A stretch of 64,000 bases of DNA from Nocardioides humi (lineage in GTDB: Bacteria > Actinomycetota > Actinomycetes > Propionibacteriales > Nocardioidaceae). Position 1 is the first letter of the stretch. Each line of letters begins with the position of its first letter. Below the pieces are notes generated by a model. It was not told where the DNA came from. It searched no databases and saw only the letters and a list, made by a program, of their open reading frames with translations. Where the stretch lies: contig NZ_CP041146.1 in NCBI RefSeq assembly GCF_006494775.1, positions 2,604,001 to 2,668,000 of the forward strand, in the 5' to 3' direction. Below, one piece after another: positions 56,996-64,000 of the stretch. A program made the translations under genes and the position numbers.

Positions 56996-57859
56996 ATGAC
57001 GGACGACGACGTCTGGCGGACCGACCTGCTCGATCTGGCCGGCTACCTCGACCGCCTCGGCCTGCCCGACCTCGCCGGCCCGCCGACCGCCCCGCCGAGC
57101 CGCGCGGCGCTGGACGCTCTGCACGAGGCGCACGTGCGGGCCTTCACCTTCGACAACATCGACGTCCTGCTCGACCAGCACCCCGGCGTCGGCCTGGACG
57201 CGCTCAACGAGAAGTTCGTCGGCCGCGGGCGCGGCGGCTACTGCTTCGAGCACGCGACCGTGTTCGCGGCCGCCCTCGACCGCCTCGGGTACGACGTGCG
57301 CCGGCATCTCGGCCGGGTCGGGGATCCCGCTGAGGGGACCGTGCAGGGCCGCACCCACATGACGGTCGAGGTGCACCTCGACGGCGAGCGCCTGCTGTGC
57401 GACCCGGGCTTCGGGATGAGCCTGGTCCGGCCGGTGGCCCTCGCGGACGGTGCGGAGAGCGACCAGCGCGGCTGGCCGTACCGGGTGGTCCGCACCGCCG
57501 ACGACGGCTGGGGCCTGCAGCGGCTGCGCGAGCGCGGCTGGGAGCACACCCACACCGTCGACGAGCTGCCCGTGCTGCCGGTCGACGTGGTGATGGGGCA
57601 CCACTACACGAGCACCTTCCCGACCTCGCACTTCCGCACCGGCCTGATGCTCACCCGCCACCAGGACGGCCGCCACGTCACGGTCACCGGCTCCACGCTG
57701 ACGGTACGACGACCGGGCGCGCCGACCGAGCACCGCGACCTCGCCGACGGGGAGCTGCGCGACTGGCTGCACGCGCTCGCCGTACCCCTGACGCCGGAGG
57801 AGGAGCGGCGCCTGCTCGCACGGTTGGCCGAGCTCGACCGTCCTGCCTCACTAGGATGA
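56996..57859 (+). CDS. nat: Arylamine N-acetyltransferase
   Basis: 287 residues, full length. Catalytic triad C83 (RGRGGYCFEH), H121 (GRTHMTVEV) and D136 (LLCDPGFG). Transfers acetyl or propionyl groups from CoA to aromatic amines; in mycobacteria the gene is part of the cholesterol-degradation hsa operon. Here it lies just beyond the island and the toxin-antitoxin pair, with no KstR2-like box. Confidence 0.92.
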   Translation: MTDDDVWRTDLLDLAGYLDRLGLPDLAGPPTAPPSRAALDALHEAHVRAFTFDNIDVLLDQHPGVGLDALNEKFVGRGRGGYCFEHATVFAAALDRLGYDVRRHLGRVGDPAEGTVQGRTHMTVEVHLDGERLLCDPGFGMSLVRPVALADGAESDQRGWPYRVVRTADDGWGLQRLRERGWEHTHTVDELPVLPVDVVMGHHYTSTFPTSHFRTGLMLTRHQDGRHVTVTGSTLTVRRPGAPTEHRDLADGELRDWLHALAVPLTPEEERRLLARLAELDRPASLG

Positions 57860-57863
57860 GCGC

Positions 57864-58238
57864 GTGCCGGAGTACCTACGCATCGGTGAGGTCGCCCAGG
57901 CCGTCGGCGTCAGTGTCGACACCCTGCGCCGCTGGGAGGCCGAGGGCCGGATCGCGTTCGAGCGCGTGAACAACCAGCGCGTGCTGCGCTCCGACCAGCT
58001 GCCCGCACTCACCGCGCGACTGGCCGGGCGCACCACCACCTCCAGCGCCCGGAACCGGCTGGCCGGCGTCGTCGTGTCCGTCGAGCGCGACGGCGTGATG
58101 GCGAAGGTCGAGCTGGCCTGCGGCGACTACCGGATCGTCTCGCTGATGAGCCGCGAGGCCGCCGACGACCTCGGCCTCGAGATCGGCAAGCCCGCGACCG
58201 CCGTCATCAAGTCCACGACCGTCATCGTCGAGGCCTGA
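57864..58238 (+). CDS. HTH-TOBE molybdate/molybdopterin-binding-type regulator
   Basis: 124 residues. A MerR/excisionase-like helix-turn-helix (YLRIGEVAQAVGVSVDTLRRWEAEGRIAFERVNNQRVL) is followed by a single TOBE domain (ARNRLAGVVVSVERDGVMAKVELACGDYRIVSLMSREAADDLGLEIGKPATAVIKSTTVIV). Proteins of this plan bind molybdate or Moco-like oxyanions. GTG start four bases after nat. No molybdate transport gene is nearby, so its target is unclear. Confidence 0.85.
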   Translation: MPEYLRIGEVAQAVGVSVDTLRRWEAEGRIAFERVNNQRVLRSDQLPALTARLAGRTTTSSARNRLAGVVVSVERDGVMAKVELACGDYRIVSLMSREAADDLGLEIGKPATAVIKSTTVIVEA

Positions 58239-58258
58239 CCCGCCCGGCCGACGTCCTA

Positions 58259-58418
58259 GGGCGCGTCTGACAAATCATGTCCTGCTGCGCGCCGCCCGAC
58301 ACGCACGCTGGCGGCGTTGCCGACGCCCGACAGACGCCCGGTATGCCTTCGCATCGGCGCCTTGCCATCGCACGCGTCGGACGACGCTCGCGACGGACAG
58401 CATTTGCCAGACACGCCC
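58259..58418. mobile_element. 160-bp MITE with 17-bp imperfect inverted repeats
   Basis: Left end GGGCGCGTCTGACAAAT (58259-58275); right end ATTTGCCAGACACGCCC (58402-58418). Their inverted repeats match at 15 of 17 bases. Flanked by CTA (58256-58258 and 58419-58421) as target duplication, or CTAG if the end G is shared. No protein is encoded. End sequence resembles IS5-type elements. The right-hand duplication contains the stop codon of the Lrp gene. Confidence 0.8.
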
Positions 58419-58868
58419 CTAGCCGAACCGGGTCCACTGCTCCAGCACGACGAGCGTCTTCGTGCTGGCGACGGCGCCGCCGGAGCGCAGCGAGCTGACG
58501 ACGCGGCGCAGGTCCTCCACGCCCTCGACCCGGATCCGGACCAGCGCGTCGGGGTCCCCGGCGAGGGTGAGGACCTCCTCGACCTCGGGGATCTGGGCGA
58601 CGAACTCCATGATCTGCGCGAGGTCGAGGTCGTCGGTGAACTGCAGCTCGGTCATCGCCTCGATGCCGGTGGCGATCCGGCCGTGGTTGATCTGGACGGT
58701 GTAGCGCTCGATCACGCCGACCCGCTCCAGTCGCGCGATCCGCCGCTGGACGGGCGCGACGGTGAGCCCGACCGCGGTAGCGATCTCGCGCAGCGGGCGC
58801 CGGGCGTTCTCGCGCAGCAGGTCGAGGATCGCGCGGTCGGTGTCGTCGAGGATCGCCTGATCGGTCAC
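58419..58868 (-). CDS. Lrp/AsnC-family transcriptional regulator
   Basis: 149 residues. Helix-turn-helix: ILDDTDRAILDLLRENARRPLREIATAVGLTVAPVQRRIARLERVG. RAM domain: EVEEVLTLAGDPDALVRIRVEGVEDLRRVV. GTG at 58868. Its TAG stop lies in the MITE target duplication, so the C-terminal end may have been set by that insertion. Divergent from the branched-chain-type amino-acid dehydrogenase, its likely target. Confidence 0.9.
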   Translation of the reverse strand: MTDQAILDDTDRAILDLLRENARRPLREIATAVGLTVAPVQRRIARLERVGVIERYTVQINHGRIATGIEAMTELQFTDDLDLAQIMEFVAQIPEVEEVLTLAGDPDALVRIRVEGVEDLRRVVSSLRSGGAVASTKTLVVLEQWTRFG

Positions 58869-58925
58869 GCAACGAAGTCTATGCCGCACTCCCTCTCTGT
58901 TGCGCTGGAGCGGCCCCGAGCACGA

Positions 58926-58944
58926 CGACGATTGCGAATCGTCG
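58926..58944. promoter_or_regulatory. Palindrome CGACGATT-GCG-AATCGTCG
   Basis: Perfect 8-bp arms around three bases in the divergent promoter between the Lrp gene (start 58868) and the amino-acid dehydrogenase (start 59001). A likely Lrp-type binding site. Confidence 0.6.
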
Positions 58945-59000
58945 CCAAACTCGACGACGGAGGTTGTGACCCGGCGCACCCGGGCCGCAGGCTCGTGCGC

Positions 59001-60101
59001 ATGACCCTCACCGCCGCGCCCGTCGCCTCCGCCGACCTGGTCTTCGACCGCACCGACGAGCTGGGGACCGCGGGACACGAGCAGGTCGTCTTCTGCCGCG
59101 ACGAGGCCACCGGCCTGCGCGCGATCATCGCGATCCACGACACCCGGCTCGGCCCGGCTCTCGGCGGCACCCGGTTCCACCCCTACGCCTCCGAGGCGGA
59201 GGCGCTGACCGACGTGCTCCGGCTCTCGCAGGGCATGACGCACAAGGCCGCCGCGGCCGGCATCGCGCTCGGCGGCGGCAAGGCGGTCATCATCGGGGAC
59301 CCCGCGACCGTGAAGACCCCGGCGCTGCTGGCGGCGTACGGCCGCTTCGTCGACTCGCTCTCCGGGCGCTACCTCACCGCCGCCGACGTGGGCACCACCG
59401 CGCAGGACCTCGACGTCGTCGCCACCGCGACCCGGTACGTCGTCGGCAGCACCGGCGGCTCGGGCGACAGCGGGTTCTCGACGGCGTACGGCGTGTTCAG
59501 CGCGATGCGGGCCACCGCCGAGCACCGGTGGGGCGGCGAGGGCCTGCGCGGCCGGCGGGTCGGCGTCGAGGGGGTCGGCAAGGTCGGCTCGCACCTGGTG
59601 GCGCTGCTGCTGGAGGAGGGAGCCGAGGTCGTCGTGTCTGACGCGTCGGGCGACGCGCTCGCGCGGCTGCTCGAGCAGCGCCCACGGGTGACCATCCGGC
59701 ACTCCGTGCTCGACGCGCCGGTCGACGTCTACGCGCCGTGCGCGCTCGGCGCGACCCTCGGCCCGGGCTCGGTGGACGCGATCCGCGCGAGCATCGTGTG
59801 CGGCGCCGCCAACAACCAGCTGCTCGACTCCTCCGTCGCCCCGCTGCTGCACCGCCGCGGCATCACCTGGGTGCCCGACTACGTCGCCAACGCCGGCGGC
59901 CTGATCCAGGTGGCCGGCGAGATCGGGGACCGCACCGCCGACGAGGTCCGCGCCGACGTCGCCGGCATCGCCGCCACCGTCCGGGCGATCCTCGCCCGGT
60001 CCGACGAGGACGACCGGCTGCCGAGCGAGGTGGCGGCGGAGATCGTCGCGGAGCGGCTCGCCGCCGCCCCGTCCCGCCACGCCGAAGGGGTCCGCGCATG
60101 A
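59001..60101 (+). CDS. Leucine/valine/phenylalanine dehydrogenase
   Basis: 366 residues, typical of the Leu/Val/Phe subfamily. GGTRFHPYASEAEALTDVLRLSQGMTHKAAAAGIALGGGKAVI holds the substrate Lys and catalytic Lys. The NAD Rossmann domain has RVGVEGVGKVGSHLVALLLEEGAEV. Makes the branched or aromatic 2-oxo acid that the following ferredoxin oxidoreductase can turn into acyl-CoA. Stop overlaps the next start (ATGA). Confidence 0.88.
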   Translation: MTLTAAPVASADLVFDRTDELGTAGHEQVVFCRDEATGLRAIIAIHDTRLGPALGGTRFHPYASEAEALTDVLRLSQGMTHKAAAAGIALGGGKAVIIGDPATVKTPALLAAYGRFVDSLSGRYLTAADVGTTAQDLDVVATATRYVVGSTGGSGDSGFSTAYGVFSAMRATAEHRWGGEGLRGRRVGVEGVGKVGSHLVALLLEEGAEVVVSDASGDALARLLEQRPRVTIRHSVLDAPVDVYAPCALGATLGPGSVDAIRASIVCGAANNQLLDSSVAPLLHRRGITWVPDYVANAGGLIQVAGEIGDRTADEVRADVAGIAATVRAILARSDEDDRLPSEVAAEIVAERLAAAPSRHAEGVRA

Positions 60102-63100
60102 CCGAGCTGATCGACCGCCCCACCGAGACCACGCCGGCGCCGTACGACCTCGACGACCGCTTCCGTGTGGCCGCACCGCCGACCCTGCTCACCGGCGTGC
60201 AGGCGATCGCGCGGCTGCTGGTGGAGCACCGCGCGCTCGACCGCCGCCGCGGGCTGCGCACCGCGTCCTTCGTCTCCGGCTACCAGGGCAGTCCGCTCGG
60301 CGGCCTCGACCGGATGCTCGCCGACATGCGGGACGTGCTGGACGAGAACGACATCCGGTTCGTCCCCGGCCTCAACGAGGAGCTCGCGGCCACCGCCGTG
60401 TGGGGCAGCCAGATCGACCTGCCGCTCGGCACGAGCGCGTACGACGGCGTGACCGGCTTCTGGTACGGCAAGGGCCCCGGTGTGGACCGGGCGACCGACG
60501 CGCTGCGGCACGCCAACATGTACGGCGTCAACCGCCGCGGCGGCGCGGTGCTGCTCGTCGGCGACGACCCGGCGTCGAAGTCGTCGACGGTGCCGGCCGT
60601 GAGCGAGCGCTCCCTGGCCGCGCTCGGGATCCCCGTGCTGTTCCCCCGCAACGCCACCGAGATCGTCACGCTCGGGCTGCACGCGATCGAGATGTCGCGC
60701 ACCTCCGGCTGCGTCGTCGCGCTCAAGATCGTCGCCGACGTGGCCGACGGCGCGTGGGTGGTCGACGGCGCCGACATCGACGTCGCGCCCGTGGCGCCGG
60801 AGATCGACTGGAACGGCCACTCCTACGCCTACACGCAGAGCCCGATCGTGCTGCGCCCGCCGATGATCGTCGGCGCGGAGGCCGAGCTGGTGGGACCGCG
60901 CACCGCCCTGGTCCACGACTACTCCGCCCGCAACGGCCTCAACGTCGTCGAGGTCGACGCTCCCGGCGCCCGGCTCGGCCTGATGGCGTCCGGCAGCTGC
61001 TTCGACTCCCTGCGCCAGGCGCTCACCGACCTCGGCGTCACCGACGACGCCCTGGCCGCGGCGGGCGTCCGGCTGATGCGGATGGGGATGATGAGCCCGG
61101 TCGAGCCCGCCGCCGTCCGGCGGTTCGCCGAGGGGCTCGACGAGATCCTCGTCGTGGAGGACAAGACGTCCTTCATGGAGATGCAGGTCCGCGACCTCCT
61201 CTACGGCACCGAGGGCGCGCCGCGGATCCTCGGCAAGCTGGACGCCGCCGGGCTCCGGCTCATCCCGGCCGACGGCGAGCTCACCGCGGGCCGCCTGCTC
61301 GCGCCGCTGCGCCACGCCCTGGAGGGCTGGCTGACGGTGGCGCCGCCCCAGCGCCCGCGCACCTCGCTGCCGCTGCTGCCGGTCAACCGGTCGGCGTACT
61401 TCTGCTCGGGATGCCCCCACAACCGGTCCACGGTGCTCCCCGAGGGCTCGATGGGCGGCGGCGGCATCGGCTGTCACGCCATGGTCACCATCTCCGACCG
61501 CCCCGAGGACACCGTCACCGGCGTCACCCAGATGGGCGGCGAGGGCGCGCAGTGGATCGGCCAGGCCTGGTTCACCGACGCCGGCCACATCTTCCAGAAC
61601 GTCGGCGACGGCACCTTCTTCCACTCCGCGCAGCTCGCGGTGCAGGCGTGCATCGCGGCCGGCGTGAACATCACCTACAAGGTGCTCTACAACGACGTCG
61701 TCGCGATGACCGGGGCCCAGGACGCCGAGGGCGCGCTCTCCGTGCCCCAGCTGACCCGCAAGCTCCACACCGAGGGCGTGCAGCGGATCGTGGTCTGCGC
61801 CGACGACCCGAAGCGGCACCGCCGCCGCGATCTCGCACCCGGCACCCTGCTCTGGGACCGCGACCGGCTCGACGAGGCGCAGCGGATGCTGCGCGAGATC
61901 CCCGGCGTGACCGTGCTGATCTACGACCAGCACTGCGCCGCCGACGCCCGCCGCCAGCGCAAGCGCGGCACCCTCCCCGCCCGGACCAAGCGGGTCCTCA
62001 TCAACGAGGCCGTCTGCGAGGGCTGCGGCGACTGCGGCGTGAAGAGCAACTGCCTGTCGGTGCAGCCGGTGGAGACCGAGTACGGCCGCAAGACCCGGAT
62101 CGAGCAGACCTCCTGCAACACCGACTACAGCTGCCTCGACGGCGACTGCCCGTCGTTCGTGACCGTGGAGCCGGCCACGACGAAGAGGGATTCGCGTCGT
62201 ACCAAGCGCAGGACCGCCCGCAAGCGTGCGTCCTTCCCGGCGCCGCCGACGGTCGCTCCGAGCAGTGCCGAGGAGCGGGTCACCGCCACGCAGAACGTCT
62301 TCATGACCGGCATCGGCGGCACCGGCATCGTGACCGTCAACCAGGTCCTCGCGACCGCCGCGCTGCGGGCGGGGTACGCCGTCGAGTCGCTCGACCAGAC
62401 CGGGCTGAGCCAGAAGGCGGGGCCGGTCACCGGCCACCTGCGCTTCGCCGACGGCGACCTCGAGCCGGCCAACCGGCTCACCCCCGGGTCCGCGGACTGC
62501 TTCCTCGGCTTCGACCTGCTCACCCTCGCCGAGGACCGCAACCTCGCCTACGGCAGCGCCGACGCCACCCGGACCGTGGTCTCGACCAGCCGCACCCCCA
62601 CGGGCGCGATGGTCCACGACCTCACCGTCCAGCACCCCGACGAGGCCGACCTGCTCGACCGGGTCCGCACGGCCAGCGTCGAGCTGTTCGACTTCGACGC
62701 GCTCGAGGCCGCGGACCGGATCTTCGGCAACACCGTCGCCGCGAACTTCCTGCTCGTCGGCGCGGCGTACCAGACGGGCGCGCTCCGGCTGCCGGCCGCC
62801 GCCGTCGAGGAGGCGATCGGCATCAACGGCACCGCCGTCGCGGCCAATGTCGCCGCCTTCCGCTGGGGGCGCGTCGCCGTCGCCGATCCGGCCGCCTTCC
62901 GGGCCGCCGGCGCGGCGTCCGCCCCGACGGCCTCGGCCGCTCCCGTCCGCGCGATCCCCGTGCCCGCCTCGGTCGCCGCGTCCGGTCTCGAGGGTGAGGT
63001 GCGGCGCCTGGTCGAACAGCGAGCGACCGACCTCGTCGGCTACCAGGACGAGCGGCTCGCCGACGCGTACGTCGACGTCGTCGCGCGGGTCGCGGCGGCC

Positions 63101-63619
63101 GAGCGCGCGGTTGTCACCGAGACCCGGCTCAGCGAGGCCGTCGCCCGCAACCTGTTCAAGCTGACGGCGTACAAGGACGAGTACGAGGTCGCCCGCCTCC
63201 TCACCGACCCGGCGTTCCTCGCCTCCGCCGGCGAGTCCTTCCCCGGCGGCACGATCTCCTTCAACCTGCACCCGCCCGTCCTGCGCGCGATGGGCCGGAC
63301 CAAGAAGATCTCGTTCGGCCCGCGGTCGCACGGCACGCTGCGCGCCCTGGCCCGGATGAAGTCGCTGCGCGGCACCCGCGCCGACGTGTTCGGCTACGCC
63401 CACCTGCGCAAGGTGGAGCGGGACCTGCGCGACCACTACCGCGCGATGGTGACCGACCTGGCCGCCGACCTCGACCCCTCGACGTACGACCGCGCGGTGC
63501 GGCTCGCCGAGCTGCCGGACCTGATCCGCGGCTACGAGACGGTCAAGCTGCGCAACGTCGAGCAGTACGCCGCCGCGCTCCGCGAGCTCGGCGTCACGCC
63601 ACCGGCGACGGTGCGCTGA
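60098..63619 (+). CDS. Indolepyruvate:ferredoxin oxidoreductase-family protein (fused)
   Basis: 1173 residues. Oxidatively decarboxylates aryl- or branched-chain 2-oxo acids to acyl-CoA with ferredoxin, using thiamine diphosphate and Fe-S clusters. N-terminal pyrimidine-binding/alpha-type part (FVSGYQGSPLGGLDRML, NEELAATAVWG). A CSGCPHNRST segment leads into the TPP domain (GGGGIGCHAM, GGEGAQWIGQAWF). A Cys-rich cluster, CEGCGDCGVKSNC, lies near residue 645. The gamma-type domain follows (MTGIGGTGIVTVNQVLATAA). Forms one unit with the preceding amino-acid dehydrogenase. Confidence 0.93.
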   Translation: MTELIDRPTETTPAPYDLDDRFRVAAPPTLLTGVQAIARLLVEHRALDRRRGLRTASFVSGYQGSPLGGLDRMLADMRDVLDENDIRFVPGLNEELAATAVWGSQIDLPLGTSAYDGVTGFWYGKGPGVDRATDALRHANMYGVNRRGGAVLLVGDDPASKSSTVPAVSERSLAALGIPVLFPRNATEIVTLGLHAIEMSRTSGCVVALKIVADVADGAWVVDGADIDVAPVAPEIDWNGHSYAYTQSPIVLRPPMIVGAEAELVGPRTALVHDYSARNGLNVVEVDAPGARLGLMASGSCFDSLRQALTDLGVTDDALAAAGVRLMRMGMMSPVEPAAVRRFAEGLDEILVVEDKTSFMEMQVRDLLYGTEGAPRILGKLDAAGLRLIPADGELTAGRLLAPLRHALEGWLTVAPPQRPRTSLPLLPVNRSAYFCSGCPHNRSTVLPEGSMGGGGIGCHAMVTISDRPEDTVTGVTQMGGEGAQWIGQAWFTDAGHIFQNVGDGTFFHSAQLAVQACIAAGVNITYKVLYNDVVAMTGAQDAEGALSVPQLTRKLHTEGVQRIVVCADDPKRHRRRDLAPGTLLWDRDRLDEAQRMLREIPGVTVLIYDQHCAADARRQRKRGTLPARTKRVLINEAVCEGCGDCGVKSNCLSVQPVETEYGRKTRIEQTSCNTDYSCLDGDCPSFVTVEPATTKRDSRRTKRRTARKRASFPAPPTVAPSSAEERVTATQNVFMTGIGGTGIVTVNQVLATAALRAGYAVESLDQTGLSQKAGPVTGHLRFADGDLEPANRLTPGSADCFLGFDLLTLAEDRNLAYGSADATRTVVSTSRTPTGAMVHDLTVQHPDEADLLDRVRTASVELFDFDALEAADRIFGNTVAANFLLVGAAYQTGALRLPAAAVEEAIGINGTAVAANVAAFRWGRVAVADPAAFRAAGAASAPTASAAPVRAIPVPASVAASGLEGEVRRLVEQRATDLVGYQDERLADAYVDVVARVAAAERAVVTETRLSEAVARNLFKLTAYKDEYEVARLLTDPAFLASAGESFPGGTISFNLHPPVLRAMGRTKKISFGPRSHGTLRALARMKSLRGTRADVFGYAHLRKVERDLRDHYRAMVTDLAADLDPSTYDRAVRLAELPDLIRGYETVKLRNVEQYAAALRELGVTPPATVR

Positions 63620-63741
63620 GCCTGGTCGGCGCTGAGGGGAACAGCGTCCCACCCCGCCCGGGACTTTGGACCGTAGTGGTCAGCGGGCGCCGGGACGAGG
63701 CTGGAGGCACAGAGCAAGACCCCATCCAGCCAGGAGAATCG

Positions 63742-64000
63742 ATGTCCGCCACCTCGACCACTCGCGGCGCCGTCCTCGTCGAACAGGACGTCGTCACCCA
63801 CTCCGCCGCCCGCCAGGGCCTCGCCGTCCTGCGCATCGGCTTCGGCCTCACCTTCCTGTGGGCCTTCTTCGACAAGCTGCTGGCCCTCGGCTACGCCACC
63901 GGCACCAACGCCGAGACCGGCGTCGTCGACCGCTTCGGAGACGCCGCCTGGATCAACGGCGGCAGCCCCACCTTCGGGTTCCTGAACTTCGGCGTCTCCC
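63742..64000 (+). CDS. DoxX-like membrane protein, 5' part only
   Basis: ATG at 63742 follows AGGAGA. The visible 86 residues include a first membrane helix (RQGLAVLRIGFGLTFLWAFFDKLLALGY) and AWINGGSPTFGFLNFGV, typical of DoxX/DoxD-like quinone-linked proteins in actinobacteria. The gene continues beyond the window. The 63620-63741 spacer holds no gene. Confidence 0.7.
   Translation, partial: MSATSTTRGAVLVEQDVVTHSAARQGLAVLRIGFGLTFLWAFFDKLLALGYATGTNAETGVVDRFGDAAWINGGSPTFGFLNFGVS

Noticed and set aside
59879..63652. A 1257-residue open frame on the minus strand opposite the indolepyruvate oxidoreductase gene
   Set aside because: It is a GC-skew shadow: low-complexity Gly/Ala/Arg-rich translation with no motif, opposite a gene with clear domains. 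Similar antisense frames occur opposite most genes here.
63660..63672. DosR-like box GGGACTTTGGACC upstream of the DoxX-like gene
   Set aside because: Only the left half matches the DosR consensus; the right half has several mismatches and no second copy is nearby.

Overview
The window is very GC-rich, densely packed bacterial DNA with many GTG starts and ATGA/GTGA gene overlaps. FO synthase (cofactor F420), many LLM-class oxidoreductases, PucR, IclR and Lrp regulators and liv-type transporters point to an actinobacterium. Nocardioidaceae is my best guess from gene content, but it is not proven by anything here.

Layout. 1-4.7 kb: a broken ATPase gene, an IclR-type regulator, a secreted beta-propeller protein and a proline-rich membrane protein. 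4.7-10.5 kb: Lrp regulator, 4-hydroxyphenylpyruvate dioxygenase, an amino-acid dehydrogenase, a VOC protein, an AraC regulator and a Na+/H+ antiporter. 10.5-56.2 kb: a catabolic island of about 35 genes. It encodes a Baeyer-Villiger monooxygenase, three acyl-CoA synthetases, five acyl-CoA dehydrogenases, four SDRs, three thiolase-fold enzymes and one HMG-CoA-synthase-like/DUF35 fusion. It also has MaoC hydratases, an HMG-CoA-lyase-like enzyme, a CoA-transferase, an amidohydrolase, five LLM enzymes, a complete liv-type ABC importer with two binding proteins, two TetR regulators, FO synthase and an IS110 element. 56.2-58.9 kb: a Phd/PIN toxin-antitoxin pair, arylamine N-acetyltransferase, an HTH-TOBE protein and a 160-bp MITE. 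58.4-64 kb: a second Lrp gene, a leucine/valine-type dehydrogenase, a giant indolepyruvate:ferredoxin oxidoreductase and the start of a DoxX-like gene.

How it fits together. At least seven perfect and several near-perfect copies of a 14-bp palindrome, AnCAAGnnCTTGnT, sit in front of almost every transcription unit of the island. This is the motif known for the TetR repressor KstR2, which in mycobacteria controls the late steps of steroid degradation. One island regulator (53.2-53.8 kb, divergent from a FadD3-like synthetase) resembles KstR2. The genes of the mycobacterial KstR2 pathway (ipdA/ipdB and others) are absent, so the box seems to control a different, undescribed acyl-CoA pathway. 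A plausible route is import by the liv system, CoA activation, dehydrogenation by ACADs, hydration, SDR oxidation and carbon-carbon cleavage by thiolase/aldolase/lyase enzymes, with F420-linked LLM enzymes and a BVMO acting on rings or ketones. The substrate is unknown.

Sequence quality. Five genes each look one base short inside a G/C run (45-47, 3566-3570, 19582-19586, 29918-29921, 53561-53564). The uniform pattern suggests homopolymer consensus errors, so these genes are probably intact in the organism.
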